Source of the DNA: Castellaniella sp040276085
GTDB taxonomy: Bacteria > Pseudomonadota > Gammaproteobacteria > Burkholderiales > Burkholderiaceae_B
DNA length: 64,000 nucleotides
Assembly: GCF_040276085.1 (NCBI RefSeq)
Contig: NZ_JBELOK010000003.1
Span: 1 to 64,000, forward strand
Direction of reading: 5' to 3'
How positions within the stretch are numbered: position 1 is the first letter of the stretch; every line of letters begins with the position of its first letter. The notes beneath the pieces are model-generated. The model worked only from the letters and a program-made list of their open reading frames with translations. It ran no database searches and was not told where the DNA came from. The position numbers and the translations under genes are program-made. Shown here one piece after another: positions 8,553 to 15,719 of the stretch.

Positions 8553-9059
8553 TTATTTCTGGCGCAGGTTTTCTAGTGCCCATTGCAGGGCAAAGCGCAC
8601 CGCAGCCAGGCGCACGGCCTCGCGGTTGCCCTCAAAGATACGGGTGATGGCCCGGGTAGTGATGCCCGCCGGGGCCCGCCGCGCAATGCCAAAGCACACC
8701 ATGCCCACCGGCTTGCCGGGCGTGCCGCCATCGGGGCCGGCGATACCGGTGGTGGACAAGGCCAGGTGCGCAGCGCCCACCACCGCCAGCACGCCACCGG
8801 CCATTTCCATGGCGGTTTGTTCGCTGACGGCACCATGACGCTCGAGGGTGTCGGCCGACACCTGCAACTGCTGCACCTTGGCTGCATTGCTGTAGGTAAC
8901 AAAGCCCTGGTTAAACCATTGGCTGGCCCCTGGGCACGCCGTAATGGCGCCCGCCAGCAAACCACCAGTGCAGGATTCGGCTGTGGCGCACCATTGGCCG
9001 GATGCCCGCAGTGCTGCGCCAAACTCGCCCGCCAGGGCCCGTAGATCACGATCCATCAC
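8553..9059 (-). CDS. pncC: Nicotinamide-nucleotide amidase (CinA C-terminal domain family)
   Basis: This 168-residue stand-alone CinA C-terminal domain deamidates NMN to nicotinate mononucleotide in pyridine nucleotide salvage. Family signatures are TAESCTGGLLAGAIT near residue 26 (catalytic Ser/Thr cluster), YSNAAK and the GIAGPDGGTPGKPVG loop. Its ATG overlaps the pgpA stop by 4 bp and it is the last gene of the minus-strand ftsY block. It ends 3 bp from the convergent diguanylate cyclase stop. Confidence 0.92.
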   Translation of the reverse strand: MMDRDLRALAGEFGAALRASGQWCATAESCTGGLLAGAITACPGASQWFNQGFVTYSNAAKVQQLQVSADTLERHGAVSEQTAMEMAGGVLAVVGAAHLALSTTGIAGPDGGTPGKPVGMVCFGIARRAPAGITTRAITRIFEGNREAVRLAAVRFALQWALENLRQK

Positions 9060-9580
9060 AACACCCCCACGCGCAGCAGTATCGCCACCACCAGCAAAGT
9101 ATAAAAGGCGGCAAAGATATCGTCGATCATCACACCAAAGCCGTTTTTACAGCGGCGATCCAGCACACTGACGGGTGGTGGCTTGAGGATGTCAAACACC
9201 CGAAACACCGCCACCCCCACCAGTTGCGACACAAACCCGGTGGGGATCAGCCACAACACCAGCCAGACGGCTACGATTTCATCCCAATTGATGCCGCCGT
9301 GGTCGGCCACGCCCAGTTGCTGATTGCAGCGTTGGGCCGCCCAGCAACCCAGCCCAAACGACAGCAGCAGCACCGCCGCCACCACGCTATCGGGCAATCC
9401 TTGCAGCAACACCACCCACAGCAGCCAACCCAGCAGCGTGCCCCAGGTACCGGGGCCCGGGTGGATCAAACCAGAGCCGAAGCCAAACGCCAGGATGCGC
9501 TCGGGGCGTCTAAATACCCAGGCGACGCTGGGGCGCAAGGATGGCTGCTTATCCGCGGGCGAGGCCTGTGGCTCAGCCAT
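9056..9580 (-). CDS. pgpA: Phosphatidylglycerophosphatase A
   Basis: This 174-residue inner-membrane phosphatase makes phosphatidylglycerol from PGP. Start ATG 9580 (MAEPQAS) was chosen over a longer frame, because upstream sequence belongs to thiL. Family motifs include FGFGSGLIHPGPGTWGTL near residue 32, the INWDEIVAVW region with acidic metal ligands, and FDILKPPPV plus GVMIDDIFAA at the C-terminus. It overlaps the thiL 3' end by 8 bp and pncC by 4 bp, indicating tight coupling. Confidence 0.93.
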   Translation of the reverse strand: MAEPQASPADKQPSLRPSVAWVFRRPERILAFGFGSGLIHPGPGTWGTLLGWLLWVVLLQGLPDSVVAAVLLLSFGLGCWAAQRCNQQLGVADHGGINWDEIVAVWLVLWLIPTGFVSQLVGVAVFRVFDILKPPPVSVLDRRCKNGFGVMIDDIFAAFYTLLVVAILLRVGVL

Positions 9581-10556
9581 GATCCGGATTGTCGGAGAAG
9601 TGGTCGAAGCCGCGCCGGGTAACCGGGATCTCCTGGCCGTCGGCATCCAGCACACGCAGGCCCTGGCCACGACGCACCACGCCCACCCGCGACAAAGGCA
9701 GATCCAGCTGGCGCGACAGGATTTCGATTTGCTCGCGGCGACGCGTATGCGCGGTAAAACAAAGTTCGTAGGCATCGCCCCCCGCCAGCAGCGCATCCTG
9801 ACGGATTTCGGGAGGCAGACCCTGCAACACGGGGTTGGGCGGCAAGGCATCCAGCCAGACATCGGCCGCGCACTGGCTGGCCTTGAGGATATGGCCCAGA
9901 TCCTGCAACAGGCCGTCTGAAATATCGATGGCGGCATGGGCCACCCCAGCCAGATATCGTCCCAGCTTCAGACGCGGCGTTGGGCATTGCAAAAATGGCA
10001 GCGCTGCCTTGAGGCGGGCCGCATCAGCGGGCAACCGGCCCTGTGCCAGGCGCAAGGCAATATCGGCCGCACCCAGAGTGCCCGACACCCAGATATCGTC
10101 GCCCACACGGGCGGCATCCCGACGCAAGGCCTGATGGCGGCGCACCTGCCCCATCACCGTGATGCACAACACCACGCCGGGGGCCCCGCCGGTGGTATCA
10201 CCGCCCACCAGTGGGCACTGGGCCTCTTGGGCAAGCGCGTGAAAGCCTTCGGAGAAGCTCTGCAGCCAGGTTTCGTCTACCCGTGGCAAAGACAGCGCCA
10301 GCGTGCAGGCCAGTGGGCGCGCGCCCATGGCGGCGAGGTCGGACAAATTGACAGCCAGGGCCTTGTGCCCCAGTTGCCGGGGATCGGCGTCCGGAAAAAA
10401 ATGACGGCCTTCGACCAGCATGTCGGTGCTGACGGCCAGCTCGCAGCCCTGGGCCGGCGAGAGCAGCGCGCAATCGTCACCCACCCCCAGCATGCCGCTG
10501 GGTGCCGGACGCCGGAAGTAGCGCTCGATGAGATTGAATTCGCCTGCAGCCGTCAT
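9573..10556 (-). CDS. thiL: Thiamine-monophosphate kinase
   Basis: This 327-residue PurM-fold kinase converts thiamine phosphate to thiamine diphosphate. It starts at MTAAGEFNLIERYF, which matches the family N-terminus; the longer frame to 10748 is a shadow. Motifs are GVGDDCALL near 25-33, STDMLVEGRHF, AVNLSDLAAMGA near 69-80 and the VGGDTTGG loop. It lies 13 bp after nusB and overlaps pgpA. This thiL-pgpA order is common in betaproteobacteria. Confidence 0.94.
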   Translation of the reverse strand: MTAAGEFNLIERYFRRPAPSGMLGVGDDCALLSPAQGCELAVSTDMLVEGRHFFPDADPRQLGHKALAVNLSDLAAMGARPLACTLALSLPRVDETWLQSFSEGFHALAQEAQCPLVGGDTTGGAPGVVLCITVMGQVRRHQALRRDAARVGDDIWVSGTLGAADIALRLAQGRLPADAARLKAALPFLQCPTPRLKLGRYLAGVAHAAIDISDGLLQDLGHILKASQCAADVWLDALPPNPVLQGLPPEIRQDALLAGGDAYELCFTAHTRRREQIEILSRQLDLPLSRVGVVRRGQGLRVLDADGQEIPVTRRGFDHFSDNPDHG

Positions 10557-10569
10557 GGCATCACACGCC

Positions 10570-11052
10570 CTAGTGGCGCGTCGCAGACTGTATTTCGGTG
10601 CTGCGCACTTGGGCGGCCAGCTTATCGAGCACCCCGTTGACAAAGCGGTAGCCATCCGTGCCGCCAAAGGATTTGGCCAGCTCGACCGCCTCGTTGATGG
10701 CCACGCGGTAGGGAACCTCGAGGTGATGGATGAGCTCGAAGCTGCCAATCAGCAGCACGGCGTGCTCGATGGGCGAGAGTTCTTCGAGGGGGCGATCGAT
10801 GTAGGGCACAAACTGCTGGCGCAGGGAATCGGCCTGGGTAGCCGCGCCTTGCAGCAGGGTTTGATACCACTGCGTATCAGCCTGGGCGAAGTCTTCGCCA
10901 TCACGCACATGGGCGTCGATGGCGCCGAGCTCGCCTAAATCCTGGCCGCCGCGCAGCAACCACGCGTACACCCCCTGAAGGGCGAACTCGCGGGCCATGC
11001 GGCGGGCACTACGGGCGCCCGAGCGCCCGTTGCGTGCCTTGGCATCAGTCAT
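10570..11052 (-). CDS. nusB: Transcription antitermination factor NusB
   Basis: This 160-residue all-helical RNA-binding protein acts with NusE/S10 on boxA RNA in rRNA antitermination. The start MTDAKARNGRSG at 11052 gives the usual Arg-rich N-terminus (ARRMAREFALQGVYAWL). The C-terminal signature PYRVAINEAVELAKSFGGTD is typical. Its 5' end overlaps the acidic-tail codons of ribH by 8 bp, the usual ribH-nusB coupling. Confidence 0.94.
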   Translation of the reverse strand: MTDAKARNGRSGARSARRMAREFALQGVYAWLLRGGQDLGELGAIDAHVRDGEDFAQADTQWYQTLLQGAATQADSLRQQFVPYIDRPLEELSPIEHAVLLIGSFELIHHLEVPYRVAINEAVELAKSFGGTDGYRFVNGVLDKLAAQVRSTEIQSATRH

Positions 11053-11578
11053 CGACGTCCTCTTCGAAGTCGTCATCGTCATCGTCATCGTCATCTTCTT
11101 CGTCCTCGTCTTCGAGTTCGGGCTCGAGGGCAGACACCAGGTTGGCCATTTCGACCGCGGCACGGGCGCAATCGCGGCCTTTATCGGCGGCGCGCGCATT
11201 GGCTTGCTCGTCGGTATCAGCGGTAAGCACACCATTGGCCACCGGGATGCCGGTTTCGAGGGCAATGCGGCTGATGGCAGAGGCAGACTCGTTGCTGACG
11301 ATTTCGAAGTGATAGGTTTCACCACGGATCACTGCACCCAGGGCAATCAGGGCGTCGAACTCGAAGGTTTCGGCCATGGTGGCCAGGGTAACGCCAAGCT
11401 CGAGGGCACCGGGTACGGTAACCACCATGACATCGCGCTCGTCTACACCCAGGGCCGCGAGCTCGTCGAGGCAGGTTTGGAGTTCGGCTTCGCCAACGGG
11501 GGCATTGAAGCGGGAACGCACGATGCCGATGTGCAGGCCTTCGCCGTTGAGATCGGGGGTCATCACATAAGGGTTCAT
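11045..11578 (-). CDS. ribH: 6,7-dimethyl-8-ribityllumazine synthase with an acidic C-terminal tail
   Basis: This 177-residue lumazine synthase condenses the RibB product with the pyrimidine intermediate. Core motifs VPGALELGVTL (55-65), GAVIRGETYHFE (81-92) and GIPVANGVLT are intact. The family core ends near residue 150. Here a 27-residue tail follows (151-177) in which 22 residues are Asp or Glu, including nine consecutive Asp at 162-170 encoded by a GAT/GAC triplet run. The tail overlaps the nusB start. Its function is unknown and triplet slippage could change its length. Confidence 0.93.
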   Translation of the reverse strand: MNPYVMTPDLNGEGLHIGIVRSRFNAPVGEAELQTCLDELAALGVDERDVMVVTVPGALELGVTLATMAETFEFDALIALGAVIRGETYHFEIVSNESASAISRIALETGIPVANGVLTADTDEQANARAADKGRDCARAAVEMANLVSALEPELEDEDEEDDDDDDDDDFEEDVDD

Positions 11579-11593
11579 AGTCGTGATTCCATA

Positions 11594-12778
11594 TTAGTGA
11601 GAGGCGCCGGGAACGCCAGGTTCATTATGGTACCCCGTAATGGTCAGGGAAAACCCCGCCATGCTGGGCATTTTACGCGGACGCGCCAGCAAGCGGGCCT
11701 TGCCCACACCCAGATCGCGCAAAATCTGCGCGCCGATGCCAAATGTGCGCAAACCATGGCGCTCGCCATCAGGCACGGCCGGGGTGCTGGGGGCACCATC
11801 GGGGCTGCGCGCCCAGGCATCAAACTGGGCAAACAGGAGATCGGCCTCGCCATGGCAGTTAAGCAGCACCAGCACGCCACGGGGGGCGGCCGCAATGGTA
11901 CGCAAGGCCTCGGGGATCGTCCAGCTGTGGCTGGTGGCACCTTCGCACAGCAGATCAAGCACGCTGGTGGGCTCGTGCACACGCACCAGGGTGTCGTGAT
12001 CGGCCTGGATCTCGCCATGCACCAGCGCCAAGTGGGGGGCATCGGACGCCCGATCGCGGTAGGCCACGGCCTTGAATTCGCCCCAGGGGGTTGTCACGTT
12101 GCGCTCGACCAGGCGCTCGACCATGGTTTCGTGCTCGCTGCGATACTGGATGAGATCGGCAATGGTGCCGATCTTGAGCTGATGCGTCTGGGCAAACTGG
12201 ACGAGATCGGGCAAGCGCGCCATCGTGCCATCGGGCTTGAGGATCTCGCAGATAACGGCGGCGGGGGTCAGCCCCGCCATGGCAGTGAGATCGCAGCCGG
12301 CCTCGGTGTGGCCGGCACGCACCAGCACGCCACCGGGCACTGCCCGCACCGGAAAAATATGCCCCGGCTGAACAAGATCGGCCGGGCGCGCATCGCGGGC
12401 CACGGCGGCCTGGATGGTGCGAGCGCGGTCGGCTGCGGAGATGCCTGTGGTGACGCCTTCGGCGGCCTCGATGGACACCATGAAATTGGTGCCGTAACGG
12501 GTGCCATTCTGGTTGGACATCACGGGCAGCTGCAGCTGCTCGCAGCGCTGCTGGGTAAGGGTGACACACACCAGGCCACGGGCGTGGGTAACCATGAAGT
12601 TGATGGCATCCGGGGTGACAAAATCGGCGGCCAGGACGAGGTCGCCCTCGTTTTCGCGGTCTTCTTCGTCTACAAGAATCACCATGTGCCCGGCGCGCAG
12701 CTCGGCCACGATCTCTTGCACGGGAGAAATTTCAAAAGGCGCGGCGGCGCTGGGCGCGCGCCCGGTATCGGTACTCAT
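11594..12778 (-). CDS. ribBA: 3,4-dihydroxy-2-butanone 4-phosphate synthase fused to a degenerate GTP cyclohydrolase II domain (RibBX type)
   Basis: This 394-residue protein has an N-terminal RibB domain (about 15-210) with the metal-binding DEEDRENEGD at 37-46 and the RAGHTEAGCDL region near 154-164, so DHBP synthase should be active. The C-terminal domain (about 230-394) is GTP cyclohydrolase II-like. Where the zinc cysteine cluster should be, it reads RVHEPTSVLDLLCEG (266-280), lacking the Cys triad, so cyclohydrolase activity is unlikely. Such RibBX hybrids are known in proteobacteria and imply a separate ribA elsewhere. It precedes ribH by 15 bp. Confidence 0.9.
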   Translation of the reverse strand: MSTDTGRAPSAAAPFEISPVQEIVAELRAGHMVILVDEEDRENEGDLVLAADFVTPDAINFMVTHARGLVCVTLTQQRCEQLQLPVMSNQNGTRYGTNFMVSIEAAEGVTTGISAADRARTIQAAVARDARPADLVQPGHIFPVRAVPGGVLVRAGHTEAGCDLTAMAGLTPAAVICEILKPDGTMARLPDLVQFAQTHQLKIGTIADLIQYRSEHETMVERLVERNVTTPWGEFKAVAYRDRASDAPHLALVHGEIQADHDTLVRVHEPTSVLDLLCEGATSHSWTIPEALRTIAAAPRGVLVLLNCHGEADLLFAQFDAWARSPDGAPSTPAVPDGERHGLRTFGIGAQILRDLGVGKARLLARPRKMPSMAGFSLTITGYHNEPGVPGASH

Positions 12779-12813
12779 GTCAACACTGTCCAGATAAAGG
12801 GTTGAGAATCATT

Positions 12814-14097
12814 TTAACGACTCCCCAGCAAGGCCTCGGCAAATTCGGCCGCCACAAAGGGTTGTAGGTCTTGCATGGCTTCGCCCACGCCAATCCAGTA
12901 CACCGGCACCGGCCGCACGCCCTGGCTGCCGGCCGCCACCGCGGCCAGGGTGCCACCCTTGGCTGTGCCATCCAATTTGGTGACGATCAGGCCTGTCAGG
13001 CCCAGGGCCGCATCAAAGGCACGGATTTGCGCCAGGGCATTTTGGCCGGTGTTGCCATCCACCACCAGCAGTACTTCGTGGGGTGCGCTGGGGTCGGCCT
13101 TGCTGATCACCCGCTTGATCTTTTTCAGCTCTTCCATCAGATGCAGCTGCGTGGGCAGGCGCCCGGCCGTATCCACCAGCACCACATCGGCCGAGCGCGC
13201 ACGCCCGGCATTGACGGCATCGAAGGCCACGGCGGCGGGATCGCCGCCCTCCTGGGCGATCACGGTGACACCATTGCGGCTGCCCCAGGCCACCAGTTGC
13301 TCGCGGGCGGCCGCCCGGAAGGTATCGCCCGCAGCCAGCAACACACTGGCCTTGCGGGCCTGCAAGGCGTGGGCCAGCTTGCCAATCGACGTGGTTTTGC
13401 CCGCGCCGTTGACACCGGCAATCATCACCACCATCGGGGCGGCCTCGCCCACCACAAAGGGTTTTTCCAGCACCTTCAGGTGATTGGCCAAAATATCCTT
13501 GAGGGCATCGCGTACCGCCTCGGGCTGATCCAGCCGCTGCTTGCGCACGCGTGCACGCAAGGCCGCGATCAGGGTCTCGGTGGCATCCACCCCGGCATCG
13601 GCCATGATGAGGGCGGTTTCCAGTTCTTCGAATAGGGCCTCGTCTACCTTGACGCCCACAAACAGGCCACCCAGGCTTTGGCCGGTGCGCGACAGGCCAC
13701 GGCGCAGACGCGACAGCCAAGAGCCGCCCCCGGCGTCGCCAGATGCCCGTGTCTCGCCTTGGTCCAGACGTGCCAAAGGATCGGTCTCCAGATCCATGGA
13801 CGACCACGGGTCTGGTGGCTGGGTGATTGCCCCCCCGCGACTATCGTCCTGGACAGGCACCATGTCTTCCTGCGCATCCTCAGCCAGCCCGGCCCCGGAA
13901 ACCGCCGGGATTTCGGTGGGGGCCACGGGCGCAACTTCGGGCAATGGCGGCTGACCAGCGCCGGTTGCCAGGGCTTCGGGCGGCAACTCGGTGGGCGCCA
14001 CCGGTGCGATTTCAGGGGTGTCTTGCGTGATATCCGCCACCACGTCGGCGACAGGCGCCTCGGGGGAGGATTTCTTGCGTTTAAAGAAACTGAACAT
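12814..14097 (-). CDS. ftsY: Signal recognition particle receptor FtsY
   Basis: This 427-residue SRP receptor GTPase docks ribosome-SRP complexes at the inner membrane. Start ATG 14097 (MFSFFKRKK) was chosen for its basic amphipathic N-terminus. An acidic, proline-rich A region of roughly 110 residues with an approximate internal repeat (APVAPTE...) precedes the NG domain. G-motifs seen are GVNGAGKTTSIGKLA, DTAGRLPTQ and TKLDGTAKGG. It is first in the minus-strand block and is divergent from rsmD with a 61-bp gap. Confidence 0.94.
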   Translation of the reverse strand: MFSFFKRKKSSPEAPVADVVADITQDTPEIAPVAPTELPPEALATGAGQPPLPEVAPVAPTEIPAVSGAGLAEDAQEDMVPVQDDSRGGAITQPPDPWSSMDLETDPLARLDQGETRASGDAGGGSWLSRLRRGLSRTGQSLGGLFVGVKVDEALFEELETALIMADAGVDATETLIAALRARVRKQRLDQPEAVRDALKDILANHLKVLEKPFVVGEAAPMVVMIAGVNGAGKTTSIGKLAHALQARKASVLLAAGDTFRAAAREQLVAWGSRNGVTVIAQEGGDPAAVAFDAVNAGRARSADVVLVDTAGRLPTQLHLMEELKKIKRVISKADPSAPHEVLLVVDGNTGQNALAQIRAFDAALGLTGLIVTKLDGTAKGGTLAAVAAGSQGVRPVPVYWIGVGEAMQDLQPFVAAEFAEALLGSR

Positions 14098-14158
14098 AGG
14101 CTTTAAACTGGGTAGTTTGGCGAGTGCCCAACGCCGCACCGATCTTGACGGGCTGCGC

Positions 14159-14791
14159 ATGAAAAAACATCAGATCCGTATTGTAGGCGGTCAGTACCGT
14201 CGCACACCGATTTCCGTCATTGACGGTGATCACCTGCGCCCCACGCCCGACCGCGTGCGCGAAACCCTGTTCAACTGGCTGCAGCATTTTTGGGCCGGTG
14301 ATTTTGCATCGCGACGCGTGCTGGATCTGTTTGCCGGCTCCGGCGCCCTGGGTTTCGAGGCCGCCTCGCGCGGGGTCGCGCTGGCTCAATTGGTCGAGCA
14401 AGCCCCCGGCACACTGGCCGCCCTGCGTGCCGTACAGGCCCGCCTGCAAGCACCAGCCATCCGCATCCATGCGGGCGACGCCCTGGCCTATTTGCAATCG
14501 CTGCCCCAGGCCTCGTTCGATCTTGTGCTGCTGGATCCTCCGTTTGGCGGCCAGTGGATTCAACGCCTGCAGCCACTGCTGGCGCGTGCGCTGGTGCCCG
14601 GCGGCCTGCTGTATCTCGAGTCCGAGACCACCGATATCACCTGGCCCGATACCTGGCCCCTGCTGCGCCAAGGTCGGGCCGGGCAGGTGCATTACGCACT
14701 GCGACAATTTGCTGCATTGCAAAAAACTGGCAATAATGGCTTTTCGGTGTCCCTGCCGGACATCTCTCACTCCCTATCGGAGAGCGCATGA
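14159..14791 (+). CDS. rsmD: 16S rRNA (guanine966-N2)-methyltransferase
   Basis: This 210-residue SAM-dependent methyltransferase modifies G966 of 16S rRNA. Start MKKHQIRIVGGQYRRTPI was chosen to match the family N-terminus (R-I-I-G-G-x-x-R-G/R). The SAM motif LDLFAGSGALGFEAASRG and catalytic motif IV DPPF are visible. It overlaps coaD by 4 bp (ATGA at 14788-14791); rsmD-coaD coupling is a widespread arrangement. Confidence 0.94.
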   Translation: MKKHQIRIVGGQYRRTPISVIDGDHLRPTPDRVRETLFNWLQHFWAGDFASRRVLDLFAGSGALGFEAASRGVALAQLVEQAPGTLAALRAVQARLQAPAIRIHAGDALAYLQSLPQASFDLVLLDPPFGGQWIQRLQPLLARALVPGGLLYLESETTDITWPDTWPLLRQGRAGQVHYALRQFAALQKTGNNGFSVSLPDISHSLSESA

Positions 14792-15300
14792 TTACTGCTG
14801 TCTACCCCGGAACCTTCGATCCCCTGACACGAGGTCACGAAGACCTCGTGCGCCGCGCGGCCGGCCTGTTCGACCAGGTGGTGGTGGGCGTAGCAGTCAG
14901 CCTAAACAAGAAACCGTTTTTCTCGGTGCAAGAGCGCCTGGAAATCGCCGAAGAAGTGCTGGGACACTATCCCAACGTGCGCGTGCGCAGCTTTGGCGGC
15001 TTGCTCAAGGATTTTGTGCGCGAGCAAGAAGCCCGCGTGATTGTGCGTGGCCTGCGGGCGGTATCCGATTTTGAATACGAGTTTCAGATGGCCGGCATGA
15101 ACCGCCACCTGCTGCCCGAAGTAGAAACCTTGTTCATGACGCCCTCGGATCAATACCAGTTTATCTCCGGCACCATCGTGCGCGAGATTGCCATACTGGG
15201 CGGGGACGTCAGCAAGTTTGTGTTTCCCTCGGTAGAGCGCTGGCTGCACACCAAGGCCAAGGCCCTGCGCGAACAACGGGCCGCCAGCGGCGAAGCCTGA
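14788..15300 (+). CDS. coaD: Phosphopantetheine adenylyltransferase
   Basis: This 170-residue enzyme transfers AMP to 4'-phosphopantetheine in coenzyme A synthesis. The nucleotidyltransferase motif GTFDPLTRGHEDL at residues 8-20 contains the T-x-G-H-type signature. VRGLRAVSDFEYEFQMA and ISGTIVREI are the expected substrate and ATP-binding segments. Length is normal. It is translationally coupled to rsmD. Confidence 0.95.
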   Translation: MITAVYPGTFDPLTRGHEDLVRRAAGLFDQVVVGVAVSLNKKPFFSVQERLEIAEEVLGHYPNVRVRSFGGLLKDFVREQEARVIVRGLRAVSDFEYEFQMAGMNRHLLPEVETLFMTPSDQYQFISGTIVREIAILGGDVSKFVFPSVERWLHTKAKALREQRAASGEA

Positions 15301-15309
15301 GCCCCTGTC

Positions 15310-15693
15310 TTACCGATCCGGCCAGGCCACAGCGCCGGCCTCGGGGTGCACTTTCAACAAGCGGCAGGGCTGGCCCAGGTAATCGGTAAACCACGCGGCC
15401 GCCAATTCGCCTTCATCGACAGCACGCACCGTCTGGTCAGACACCTGCGCAGTGGCCTCGACACTGGCGTCGTCCTCGATCACATCCAGCGGGATATCCA
15501 GACGCAGCATGCCCGGGGCACGCAACACCAGATAACCAAACCGCAGCTGCAGCTGCAGCTGTGCCAACGCCGGCGCCTGGCTGGCGTTCAGCCAGGCGTT
15601 CTGGGCATCCACCACCAGCCAGCGGCGGTCGTAGTCGGTGGCATCGGCCGCTGCGGGGGCGCCGGCAACGGGTTCGGTGTGGCTTGCATCCAT
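15310..15693 (-). CDS. Solitary MOSC N-terminal beta-barrel-like domain protein
   Basis: This 127-residue protein matches the MOSC_N beta-barrel pattern: YDRRWLVVDAQNAWLN near residue 21, a beta-rich middle, and AAAWFTDYLGQPCRLL near residue 98. The usual preceding 'PIKS' strand and the catalytic C-terminal MOSC domain that handles molybdenum cofactor sulfur are both absent. It may be a truncated former full-length gene or a free-standing domain. The next upstream gene is asmA on the same strand, 26 bp away. Confidence 0.6.
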   Translation of the reverse strand: MDASHTEPVAGAPAAADATDYDRRWLVVDAQNAWLNASQAPALAQLQLQLRFGYLVLRAPGMLRLDIPLDVIEDDASVEATAQVSDQTVRAVDEGELAAAWFTDYLGQPCRLLKVHPEAGAVAWPDR

Positions 15694-15719
15694 GTGAAGA
15701 TTCCTTGCGTCAGGGTTGA

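Noticed and set aside
10997..12805. 602-codon plus-strand frame opposite ribH/ribBA
   Set aside because: It is an antisense shadow with His/Gly-rich low-complexity translation. Genuine ribH and ribBA lie on the other strand.
12779..12813. FMN riboswitch upstream of ribBA
   Set aside because: Only 35 bp separate ribBA from ftsY, far too short for an RFN element, and no RFN consensus is seen.
15541..15565. CAGCTG repeat as a microsatellite or regulatory element
   Set aside because: It is simply Leu-Gln codon repetition (AQLQLQL) inside the MOSC_N-like gene, explained by coding content.
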